From the NCBI GenBank assembly GCA_965222535.1, contig OZ244957.1, positions 1,736,001 through 1,800,000 on the forward strand: a DNA stretch of 64,000 nucleotides. The letters are read 5' to 3'. The notes beneath the pieces are model-generated. The model did not search any database. It was not told where the DNA came from and saw nothing but the letters and a program-made list of their open reading frames with translations. A program made the position numbers and the translations under genes. This DNA is from G965222535 sp965222535. Lineage in GTDB: Bacteria > Pseudomonadota > Gammaproteobacteria > HK1. Shown in pieces: positions 41,383 through 49,414 of the stretch (position 1 is the stretch's first letter; each line of letters opens with the position of its first letter).

Positions 41383-42261
41383 TTGAAAATTTTCTAAATG
41401 TGTACTTCGGTGCTTGGGCAGATTCAATTCGCGGGTGTAATTAGTGAGTTGAATCCGCCTGTTTAGTGGTATTACTCAATGATCCTTTTCAGCCCTTCCC
41501 ACCCATTTTAGGTGTCAGAAGGCGCAAGTTCTCACTCGTTGGCAAGTGCCCTGAGTGCCTCATGTTGTCACAGGCTTTCTCACATGACCTAGCTAAAGTG
41601 TCATGCCCCCGGCCAAATGCTGCGCAACAGCGCACCGACCATTGGAAGACAGCACCGCGCCCCCTTGTTCTACCTGCGACTGACCCCTTGCAAGCTGCTG
41701 GTGGCGGTGTTCTTGGCAGGCCAAGAGGTACCCCTCAAGCCCCTTCTTGGCAGTTGAGTAGGATTACCTGATCCAGCGACCGGTAGCTGCATCGCGGGCT
41801 TTACTGATAGAACCTTTAACCGCATAAATTGTTCCACTCGTGTTATGCTCAGTTGCACCTAGTGTATCTATTGCGTGAGTGCAGCTGGTTCCGTTACTGC
41901 TTGACCGCTTATACCCGCATTAGTACTGATTTTGTAGCCATGATATTGGGCTTCTATGCTTGATAGCGCGCCCCAATCCTTCTGATGCGCGCTTGGCTGG
42001 CTCCATCAACCGCCATCGCCCGATCCTCAAGGAGCCCCTTCCCTTCTTTTGTGATGTGCTGCGCGGGCGTCGGTAGCAGACTCGCACCCACCCCCTGAAG
42101 AGCGCACTGGGCATTATATCCTTCCTGCGCTGGTGGCTTATTCATGCCTTCACGTAAGGCGATCTCCTAGGGCAGCCGCCTCACCAATACACATTCTCGA
42201 AGGAGCAGACAGGCGTTCGCTGCAGTATCGTTGCGTGATGCCGCCATGCGCCAAAGCGCTA
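41383..42261. other. Gene-poor degenerate region after tssA
   Basis: About 0.9 kb without a convincing gene. Short frames exist on both strands but have no recognisable family or good start. The stretch 41480-41590 is related, in inverted orientation, to 52700-52800, another gene-free place: both share a 'GCCTGTGACAACAT' segment and a matching downstream part. Probably remnants of decayed genes or elements. Confidence 0.5.
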
Positions 42262-42440
42262 CTTACTCATCCGCTCTAGTAGGTTTCTTGCTACTTTGCC
42301 CGTCCGACAAGTTATACAACCGTTGGATGAACTGAATCCGCACCATGGTTGCTGTCGGATACGCGGGCCGGCCCACCCCTCGTCGCTGGGCCGGCGTCGG
42401 GCTGCTTCAGCTACCTTTGGTGCTAATGCGATAAATTGAG
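42262..42440 (-). pseudogene. IS5-type transposase N-terminal remnant
   Basis: On the minus strand, 42300-42375 reads 'GRPAYPTATMVRIQFIQRLY' then 'NLSDGQ'. This resembles the N-terminal part of IS5-family transposases (pattern RPxYPxxTMLRIxFLQxWYNLSD). Stops and frame loss follow on both sides, and no DDE catalytic region is left. No terminal repeats could be assigned. Confidence 0.5.
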
Positions 42441-42583
42441 ATATTCTTTCAACTCAACCACTGGCTCTCCTAAGCTATCGATCTTTTCTCGCCGTTGTGT
42501 GCTGACCGAACAGGGCAATTTTTGATGGCGCTGCGTTCTGCCATTGTCATTGCCCGCGGTGGTTTTTTTGAGATGACCACCAT

Positions 42584-42612
42584 TTATATCTAACAACTTG
42601 TAATGCTATACT
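42584..42612 (+). promoter_or_regulatory. Putative extended -10 promoter of lpxA
   Basis: TGCTATACT (extended -10, TATACT at 42607-42612) lies about 70 bases before the lpxA ATG. The -35 region is poor. Just upstream, GGTGGT and ACCACC form a 6-bp inverted repeat (about 42559-42582). Confidence 0.35.
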
Positions 42613-42679
42613 AAGCAAACAACTCACGAAACCAGGAATACAACCTGATAAATACTTTCTGTTCAGAGGTTCTATAGGC

Positions 42680-43453
42680 ATGAGTGCACTAATCCATAAA
42701 ACAGCAACTATTGAGGCGGATGCGCAAATTGATGATACTGTATGTATAGGCGCTTATACTGTTATTGGGCCGAATGTCAGCATTGGTGCTCATAGCAAAA
42801 TAGGCTCGCATGTGGTCATTAAAGGAGATACAACGATCGGCAGTAATAATCAAATTTTCCAATTTTCATCGATAGGAGACATACCTCAAGATAAAAAATA
42901 TCATGGAGAGAAAGCTGTGTTGGTTATTGGTAACAATAATGTAATTCGTGAATATTGCTCTATTAACACTGGTGCTGATAAAACAATTATTGGAAACAAT
43001 AATTGTTTTATGATGAATACTCATATCGCACATGATTGCCGTATCGGCAACGATATTGTTTTCGTCAATGGCGCAATGTTAGCTGGTCACGTAGAAGTAA
43101 GGGATTATGCAATAATTAGCGCTTCAACTAAAATACATCAATTTTGTCGTATTGGAGAATATTCATTTTGTCGTGATGCATCCATTTCCCAGGATGTTAC
43201 ACCTTATGTTATTGCAATCGGCTCTCCGTCTCCAAAAACGTATGGCTTGAATAAAATTGGACTACAGCGTCATGGATTTAGCAAAGAATTGATCGATGTT
43301 TTGCATCGTTGTTACAGGCAGTTAATACGCAACGTTCATAATAAAAATGAAACAATGCAGCAAATTGATGTTAATGAATATGCGACGGTCTATCCAGAAG
43401 TAAAGAATCTGATAGATTTTATTAAATCAAGCAAACGTGGAATTGTGCGTTAA
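42680..43453 (+). CDS. lpxA: UDP-N-acetylglucosamine O-acyltransferase LpxA (stand-alone)
   Basis: The 257-residue product is a left-handed beta-helix acyltransferase catalysing the first step of lipid A synthesis, transfer of a 3-hydroxyacyl group from ACP to UDP-GlcNAc. Hexapeptide repeats run from residue ~5 ('IHKTATIEADAQI') to ~190. The active-site block 'MMNTHIAHDCRIG' places the catalytic histidine at residue 118. 'YGLNKIGLQRHGFSKELI' is the usual start of the C-terminal helical part. lpxA normally sits with lpxD, fabZ and lpxB; here it is alone. The gene is clearly AT-richer than its neighbours and may be a transferred or second copy. An R1 hairpin begins 24 bp after the stop codon. 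Confidence 0.93.
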   Translation: MSALIHKTATIEADAQIDDTVCIGAYTVIGPNVSIGAHSKIGSHVVIKGDTTIGSNNQIFQFSSIGDIPQDKKYHGEKAVLVIGNNNVIREYCSINTGADKTIIGNNNCFMMNTHIAHDCRIGNDIVFVNGAMLAGHVEVRDYAIISASTKIHQFCRIGEYSFCRDASISQDVTPYVIAIGSPSPKTYGLNKIGLQRHGFSKELIDVLHRCYRQLIRNVHNKNETMQQIDVNEYATVYPEVKNLIDFIKSSKRGIVR

Positions 43454-43476
43454 GTAAACATGAATAAAGACAAGAG

Positions 43477-43680
43477 GGCACCTCGAAAAACTGGCTTCGC
43501 CAGCTTTTCGAGATGCCCTGCGAGGCTTGTCTATTGGGGGAAGGCCACTTCCAACAATAATATCGTGGTGCCGTTGAGCGGATCGAGAGGTCAGCGAACG
43601 GCGCGCCGCCGGCGCGCCTCATTAAAAATAAAACAATCCCTTCCCCCAAATCTCCAGTTTTTCGAGGGGTCCATAAGATT
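43477..43680 (-). repeat. R1 repeat, long variant after lpxA
   Basis: Hairpin 1 lies at about 43479-43519 (GGCACCTCGAAAA / TTTTCGAGATGCC, with a perfect inner stem CTGGC / GCCAG). The core carries an extra ~90 bp including 'CGGATCGAGAGGTCAGCGAA', a GC-rich palindrome 'GGCGCGCCGCCGGCGCGCC', and 'ATTAAAAATAAAA'. In reverse it matches 19404-19553. It ends with 'GTTTTTCGAGGGGTCC'. Confidence 0.8.
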
Positions 43681-43770
43681 AACCTGAATCCGTGAGTCAG
43701 GTGTGTGTTATATGAACATAAGCTGTTGATATAGAAGATATAATACGATAGTCAATTCACGGATAAAGGG

Positions 43771-46635
43771 TTAACCAACGCGGCGCTCAGAGTTGCTGTC
43801 AGAGCGATCCAGAGCCTTGCGTAAAAACGCGCCGGTTGCTGAATCGGTGGCGGCGGCAACCGCCTCTGGCGTACCAGCGGCGATGATGCGACCGCCGGCG
43901 TCTCCGCCTTCAGGGCCTAGATCGATCACCCAGTCGGCGGTTTTGATCACATCTAGGTTATGTTCAATGACGACGATGGTGTTGCCGTTGTTGCGCAACC
44001 GATGCAGCACCGATAACAACTGCTCGACGTCGTAAAAATGCAGGCCAGTGGTCGGTTCATCGAGAATATACAGGGTGCTGCCGGTATCGCGCTTGCTGAG
44101 CTCGCGCGCAAGTTTGATGCGCTGGGCTTCGCCGCCGGAAAGCGTCGTCGCCCGCTGCCCTAAGCAAATATAAGACAAGCCCACGTCCATCAGCGTCTGG
44201 AGTTTGCGCGCCACCACCGGCACCGCGGAGAAAAACCCGCAAGCCGTCTCCACGTCCATCGTCAGTACCTCGTGGATGGTCTTGCCTTTATAGCGGATAT
44301 CCAAGGTTTCACGATTGAAGCGTTGCTCATGGCAGATATCGCAGGGAACGTAGAGGTCGGCCAGAAAGTGCATCTCGACCTTAATCACCCCATCCCCGCT
44401 ACAAGTCTCGCAGCGACCGCCGCGAACATTGAAGCTGAAGCGACCGGGGGTATAACCGCGCGAGCGGGCTTCCGGCGTATTGGCGAATAATTCACGAATG
44501 GGCGAGAACAACCCGGTGTAGGTCGCTGGATTTGAACGCGGCGTACGTCCTATCGGCGTTTGATCGATTACCACCACGCGGTTGAAGTGTTCGCTGCCGC
44601 TGATGCTGACAAACGCCGCCGGATCGAGGACACTAAGCCCCAATTTGCGGGCCATCGCACGATACAATGTATCATTGATCAGAGTTGATTTGCCGGAGCC
44701 CGAAACGCCGCAAACACAGATCATCAAGCCTACTGGCAAATGCAGTTCGATCCCTTTGAGGTTATTCCCCGAGGCACCGCTTAGAATCAGCTGGCGTGCC
44801 TTATCGAAAACTGCGCGCTGCGCCGGGATCGGAATGCTGCGTTGACCGTTCAGATACTGGCCGGTGAGCGAATCGGGGTTATTCGCTACCTCAAAGGGGC
44901 GACCGCTGGCGACCACGTGCCCCCCGTGTACTCCCGCCCCGGGCCCTATATCGACGACATGATCAGCAAACCGCATGGTGTCTTCGTCGTGCTCAATGAC
45001 AACGATGGTATTCCCCAGATCGCGCAAATAAACCAGGTTATCGAGCAGTCGATGGTGATCACGTGGATGCAGGCCAATCGACGGTTCGTCGAGGATATAC
45101 AGCACCCCGACCAAGCCCGCGCCAATCTGGCTGGCTAGGCGGATGCGTTGCGCTTCCCCACCGGATAAGGTATTCGCAGCGCGATCCAGCGACAGATAGT
45201 CAAGGCCGATATTCAGCAGAAATTTCAGCCGTTGGCGCGTCTCGTGCAGAATGCGCTGGGCGATCGTGGCGCGCATTCCATCCAATGTCAGGGCGTCAAA
45301 GAATTGCACTACAGCCTTGATCGGCATTGCTGTCAGTTGGTGGATCGCGCAATCTGCTATGCGTACATGACGCGCTTGGACGCCGACTCGTGCGCCATCG
45401 CAGACGCTGCACGGCTTGGTGGCGATATACTTGGCAAGGGCCTCGCGCACGGTATTGGATCCCGTCTCATGATAGCGCCGCTCTAGGTTCGTAACGATCC
45501 CTTCAAATGGATGGCGACGTTGGCGCACGCGACCGCGGTCATCCGCATAAGCAAACGCGATCGAGTCCTTGCCGCTACCGTGCAGGATCACGTCCTGTAC
45601 CGCCTCGGGCAGCTTGGCGAATGGCTGTTCAAGATCAAAATCGTAATGTGCGGCCAGCCCCTGGATCAGATGCAGGTAATAACTGCTGTGCCGATCCCAA
45701 CCGTGGATGGCACCCGCCGGCAGGCTTAACTGTGGCTGACGCACGATGCGCTTGACATCAAAAAAGGTCTGTACGCCTAAGCCATCGCAGGCTGAACAAG
45801 CGCCAGCGGGGTTGTTAAAAGAAAATAGCCGTGGCTCCAATTCGGGCGCACTGTAATCACACTCTGGCTCTGGGCAACTGAACTTTGCTGAAAAGAGCAG
45901 CTCTTCGTCATCGCCCGCATCCATAGCCGCTACGATCGCCCGCCCATCGGCGATTTGCAGCACGGTTTCAAACGATTCACTGAGGCGCAAACGCATGCCA
46001 TCGCGTACGCGAAAGCGATCAACCACCACTTCAATGGTGTGTTTGGTATTCGCCCGCAGGGGGGGCAGCGGATCCAGATCCATGATCTCTCGATCCACCC
46101 GCACGCGCGTAAAGCCCTGTGCACGCAGATTTTCCAGCAATTGTTGTTGCTGCCCTTTGCGCGCCGCCGCGACAGGGGCGAGCAGCATAAGACGCCGCCC
46201 AGAATCCAATTGCAGCACCCGATCGACCATCTGCTGGACGGTTTGGGCACACAGCGGCAGGTTGTGCCGGGGACAAAACGGCTGCCCAATGCGGGCATAC
46301 AGCAGACGCAAATAGTCGTAGATATCGGTCAGTGTGCCGACCGTTGAGCGTGGGTTATGGGTGGTTGTCTTCTGCTCTATCGAGATCGTCGGCGACAAGC
46401 CATCGATGTGATCGACATCGGGTTTTTCCATCACCGACAAAAATTGCCTAGCGTACGACGATAGCGACTCGACATAGCGTCGTTGCCCCTCGGCATACAA
46501 GGTATCGAAGGCTAGGGAAGACTTTCCTGAGCCCGACAAACCGGTGATCACAATCAGTTGGTTGCGCGGTAAATCGAGATTGATATTGCGCAGGTTATGG
46601 GTACGGGCACCGCGAATTTGAATCGATTTCTGCAT
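43771..46635 (-). CDS. uvrA: Excinuclease ABC subunit A
   Basis: The 954-residue product is the damage-recognition ATPase of nucleotide excision repair. Two ABC modules are visible: Walker A 'GLSGSGKSSLAFDTLY' near residue 31 and 'GVSGSGKSTLINDTLY' near 640, each with the signature 'LSGGEAQRI' and Walker B 'YILDEPS/T.GLH'. Zinc-binding cysteines appear in 'CPEPECDY....CSACDGLG' and 'CETCSGDG....CDICHEQRF'. Length and start (MQKSIQIRGARTHNLRNIN) are typical. It is the last gene of a tightly spaced minus-strand run (hyuA, hyuB, eamA, uvrA); the eamA stop lies six bases upstream of its start. Confidence 0.98.
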   Translation of the reverse strand: MQKSIQIRGARTHNLRNINLDLPRNQLIVITGLSGSGKSSLAFDTLYAEGQRRYVESLSSYARQFLSVMEKPDVDHIDGLSPTISIEQKTTTHNPRSTVGTLTDIYDYLRLLYARIGQPFCPRHNLPLCAQTVQQMVDRVLQLDSGRRLMLLAPVAAARKGQQQQLLENLRAQGFTRVRVDREIMDLDPLPPLRANTKHTIEVVVDRFRVRDGMRLRLSESFETVLQIADGRAIVAAMDAGDDEELLFSAKFSCPEPECDYSAPELEPRLFSFNNPAGACSACDGLGVQTFFDVKRIVRQPQLSLPAGAIHGWDRHSSYYLHLIQGLAAHYDFDLEQPFAKLPEAVQDVILHGSGKDSIAFAYADDRGRVRQRRHPFEGIVTNLERRYHETGSNTVREALAKYIATKPCSVCDGARVGVQARHVRIADCAIHQLTAMPIKAVVQFFDALTLDGMRATIAQRILHETRQRLKFLLNIGLDYLSLDRAANTLSGGEAQRIRLASQIGAGLVGVLYILDEPSIGLHPRDHHRLLDNLVYLRDLGNTIVVIEHDEDTMRFADHVVDIGPGAGVHGGHVVASGRPFEVANNPDSLTGQYLNGQRSIPIPAQRAVFDKARQLILSGASGNNLKGIELHLPVGLMICVCGVSGSGKSTLINDTLYRAMARKLGLSVLDPAAFVSISGSEHFNRVVVIDQTPIGRTPRSNPATYTGLFSPIRELFANTPEARSRGYTPGRFSFNVRGGRCETCSGDGVIKVEMHFLADLYVPCDICHEQRFNRETLDIRYKGKTIHEVLTMDVETACGFFSAVPVVARKLQTLMDVGLSYICLGQRATTLSGGEAQRIKLARELSKRDTGSTLYILDEPTTGLHFYDVEQLLSVLHRLRNNGNTIVVIEHNLDVIKTADWVIDLGPEGGDAGGRIIAAGTPEAVAAATDSATGAFLRKALDRSDSNSERRVG

Positions 46636-46641
46636 ACCCGA

Positions 46642-47553
46642 TCAGCACCTTGCGCGGCGGCGCACGACATGTTCACGATGAAACACATAAAGCCCAGAAG
46701 CGACGATAATGGCAATGCCGAGCCAAGTTGTATTGGTGGGAAGATTACTGAACACCCAGTAACCGAGGGCAGTGGCGCTGACGATCTCCAGATACTGGAA
46801 CGGTGCCAGCATCCCCACTGCGCCAGAGCGCAGCGCATACACGACAAACAAATGCCCGACGGTGGCAATCAAGCCCATCAATAGCAGCAGTTGTAACTGC
46901 TCTGGGGTCGGCCAGCGCAGCGCGAGTAAGGTGAGCGATAAGCCGTCACCGATGAGCAGTGCCGGCGACAGCAACGCACAGCCAAAAAAACCCGCCCAGA
47001 ACTGCATCTGCACGGGCGATTCGCGTAATGCCGCGTGCCGTGTCAGCAGAATATAGCCGGCAAAGGTCAGCGCACTGATGATCGGCAGAACCGCCGGCCA
47101 GCCGAAGATCGTAAAACTGGGTTGAATGACCAATAACGCACCACAAAACCCAACTGTCACTGCACTCAAGCGCCGCCAGCCGACCGTCTCACCGAGAACA
47201 AATGGCGACAACAGGGTGACCACCAGCGGTTCAATGAAGAAGATCGCGATCGCATCCGCCAGCGGCAAATAGCCAACAGCGGTAAAAAAACAGAGGGTCG
47301 CGATCGCCAGAAACAGCCCGCGCAACGCATGTGTTGACAGCGCCGGTGGCCCCGAGCGATGCCAGTACAGCAACGGCAAAAGCAGCATTGATTGGATGAA
47401 AAAACGACACCAAGCAATCTGTCCGGGAGATACCGCACCCGATAGCCATTTGCTAATCGCATCAATGCAAGGCAGTAACAGTACCGCAATCACCATCAAC
47501 CCCATCGCTTTTGTGGCGCTGGCTGGCGAGTCACCAAGCTCGGTATCCGACAT
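46642..47553 (-). CDS. EamA-family (DMT) transporter
   Basis: A 303-residue inner-membrane protein with ten hydrophobic segments in two EamA halves, typical of the drug/metabolite transporter superfamily. Recognisable parts are 'WCRFFIQSMLLLPLL', 'LADAIAIFFIEPLVVTLLS' and 'APFQYLEIVSATALGYWVF'. Substrate cannot be told from sequence; metabolite or amino acid export is common in the family. Its start lies seven bases after the hyuB stop and its stop six bases before uvrA, so cotranscription is likely. Linkage with the hydantoinase-like pair suggests it might move a related compound. Confidence 0.85.
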   Translation of the reverse strand: MSDTELGDSPASATKAMGLMVIAVLLLPCIDAISKWLSGAVSPGQIAWCRFFIQSMLLLPLLYWHRSGPPALSTHALRGLFLAIATLCFFTAVGYLPLADAIAIFFIEPLVVTLLSPFVLGETVGWRRLSAVTVGFCGALLVIQPSFTIFGWPAVLPIISALTFAGYILLTRHAALRESPVQMQFWAGFFGCALLSPALLIGDGLSLTLLALRWPTPEQLQLLLLMGLIATVGHLFVVYALRSGAVGMLAPFQYLEIVSATALGYWVFSNLPTNTTWLGIAIIVASGLYVFHREHVVRRRARC

Positions 47554-47560
47554 TCAGCAT

Positions 47561-49279
47561 TCAAGCTCGCAGCCTAGCGGTGGCAGCGGCGTTCAGACTG
47601 CCATCGCTGTTGAGCGCCACGCCGTACTCATCCGCCGCCGCCGCACGTGAGACCAAGCCGTTGCGCACATCCTCAACCACGCGCTGCGGATCGCGCTCAA
47701 GCGCCTGACCGAAGCCCCCTCCGCCTGGCATACGTAGGATCAGGCGATCGCCAGACGGGATGGTCTGGGCACCTTTGGCACGTAGCCGCTGACCGGACTT
47801 GAGTTCTATCGATCCCGTCATGCCGTTGTTCCCGCCGGCGCGCCCGCGCGCCGGGTGATCGACGCGGTCAAACATCGCTCCCAGCGTGAACGGGGCATTC
47901 TCAATGTTGCTGATTTCCATTTCCTGACCCAAACCACCGCGAAACTCACCGCTGCCGCCCGAGTCCGTGCGGTATTCCTTTTTCCAGATCACTAGAGGCG
48001 TTATCGATTCGGTGATCTCGACCGGGGTATTGCGCACCCCAGAAGGAAACGCGGTGGTGGATAAGCCATCTGCGGTTGGACGGGCACCCGTACCGCCGGT
48101 ATGGAACAGGTTAACTACAAACGGAGTGGCGTTACCAAAATCGGCCTCTGGAACCAAGCCGTGACCGCCCATCAGGATCGGGTTCCACAGGCACGAGGTA
48201 CCCTCAGCGGGGACGCTGTCACCGATCACCTGATACAGACAGCCGAGCACCACATCGGGCAGCATCTGGCCGATGATATGACGCGCCGAAACCGCGCATG
48301 GGTGCGGTGCATTCAAGATACAGCCGACAGGCGCGGTGACCTTAACCGGCGACAGCGAGCCGGCATTATTTGGTACTGTCCCTCCGACCACACACCGCAC
48401 ACCAAAGGATGCGTAAGCCTGGGCATAGGTCAGCGGCACATTAATGCCATAGTTGGATACCCCCGAGGTACCGTCAAAATCAACCGTGATGCCATCGTCA
48501 CTGATAGTCAGCGCGGCGACCAGATCGATCGCCCGGTCGTAGCCATCGATGCGCATCTGGTTACGATAACAGCCGCGCCGCAAGCGCCGGATCTGCGCCA
48601 GCATGGCGTTATTGGATTGACGCACGATATGTTCGCCTAGGGACTCAATGGTGGTGATGTCAAACTCGCCCAGCATTTCGACCAAGCGCTTGCAGCCAGT
48701 GTCGTTACAGGCTATCAGTGAGTACAGATCGCCCTCCACCTGCAGCGGTTCGCGCACGTTGGCGCGCACAAACTCGAGCACCGTATGATTGATTTCCCCT
48801 TGCGCCACCAGCGGCAGAATTGGAACATATAGGCCTTCATCGTAAACCTGTCGCCCATCGGCACCGAAACCGAGGCCGCCGATATCAACCACATGCGTCG
48901 TGGAAGCAAACAGGGCCACTGCGCACGAGCCGTAAAAAGCAGGGGTTACGACAGTAAAATCATGCAAATGTCCAGTACCCTTCCAAGGATCGTTGGTAAT
49001 GTACACATCCCCTGGACGCATCGTCGCCAAGGGGTATTTCTGCAGGAAAAAGCTGACCGAGGCAGCCATTGCATTGACATGCCCCGGGGTGCCGGTTACC
49101 GCTTGGGCAAGCATCCTGCCGTTACTGTCAAACACCCCCGCAGATAAATCTCCGGCTTCACGTGCAGTGGTGCTGAACGCTGTGCGCATCAGCGTCTGCG
49201 CCTGCTCCTCAACCACCGCGATCAATCGATTCCACATCAGTTGGGTGTGGATCTCAGCAAGACTGGAATTTGTTCTCAT
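47561..49279 (-). CDS. Hydantoinase B / 5-oxoprolinase beta-type subunit
   Basis: The 572-residue product belongs to the HyuB family, partner of HyuA in ATP-dependent opening of hydantoins or 5-oxoproline. Typical blocks are 'MWNRLIAVVEEQAQTLMRTAFS' near the N-terminus (in two parts), 'GDVYITNDPWKGTGHLHD', 'GVSNYGINVPLTYA' and 'GGSGEFRGGLGQEMEI'. The family is metal-dependent with conserved Asp/His residues in the 'NDP..GG.H' region, here NDPWKGTGHL. Exact substrate is not decidable; N-methylhydantoin, 5-oxoproline or acetophenone-type substrates are known for relatives. hyuA lies upstream across a 135-bp gap holding an R1 core fragment. Confidence 0.88.
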   Translation of the reverse strand: MRTNSSLAEIHTQLMWNRLIAVVEEQAQTLMRTAFSTTAREAGDLSAGVFDSNGRMLAQAVTGTPGHVNAMAASVSFFLQKYPLATMRPGDVYITNDPWKGTGHLHDFTVVTPAFYGSCAVALFASTTHVVDIGGLGFGADGRQVYDEGLYVPILPLVAQGEINHTVLEFVRANVREPLQVEGDLYSLIACNDTGCKRLVEMLGEFDITTIESLGEHIVRQSNNAMLAQIRRLRRGCYRNQMRIDGYDRAIDLVAALTISDDGITVDFDGTSGVSNYGINVPLTYAQAYASFGVRCVVGGTVPNNAGSLSPVKVTAPVGCILNAPHPCAVSARHIIGQMLPDVVLGCLYQVIGDSVPAEGTSCLWNPILMGGHGLVPEADFGNATPFVVNLFHTGGTGARPTADGLSTTAFPSGVRNTPVEITESITPLVIWKKEYRTDSGGSGEFRGGLGQEMEISNIENAPFTLGAMFDRVDHPARGRAGGNNGMTGSIELKSGQRLRAKGAQTIPSGDRLILRMPGGGGFGQALERDPQRVVEDVRNGLVSRAAAADEYGVALNSDGSLNAAATARLRA

Positions 49280-49314
49280 GGAAATTGAGCCGTGTAGAGC
49301 CCCCCTTGATGCGT

Positions 49315-49380
49315 GTCTTATGGAATGAATGAGTTATAAATCAAACGGTTATAATCAACATAGGTTGTCACCTGTGGGTC
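49315..49380 (-). repeat. R1 core fragment between hyuA and hyuB
   Basis: 'GAGTTATAAATCAAACGG' and 'TATAATCAACAT' match the R1 core as found at 57245-57330 ('TTATAAATCCGACGG', 'TATAGTCAACAT'). No hairpins remain. It interrupts an otherwise compact operon. Confidence 0.6.
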
Positions 49381-49414
49381 AATTGAAGAACCAGCAGCCA
49401 ATCATCAGAATCCA

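Noticed and set aside
41915..42145. Minus-strand small protein frame starting MNKPPAQEGYN
   Set aside because: No recognisable family, no ribosome site, and the region is full of stops; not enough to call a gene.
45511..45755. Short plus-strand frames within uvrA, hyuA and hyuB
   Set aside because: They are shadows in GC-rich coding sequence; the minus-strand proteins have clear motifs along their whole length.
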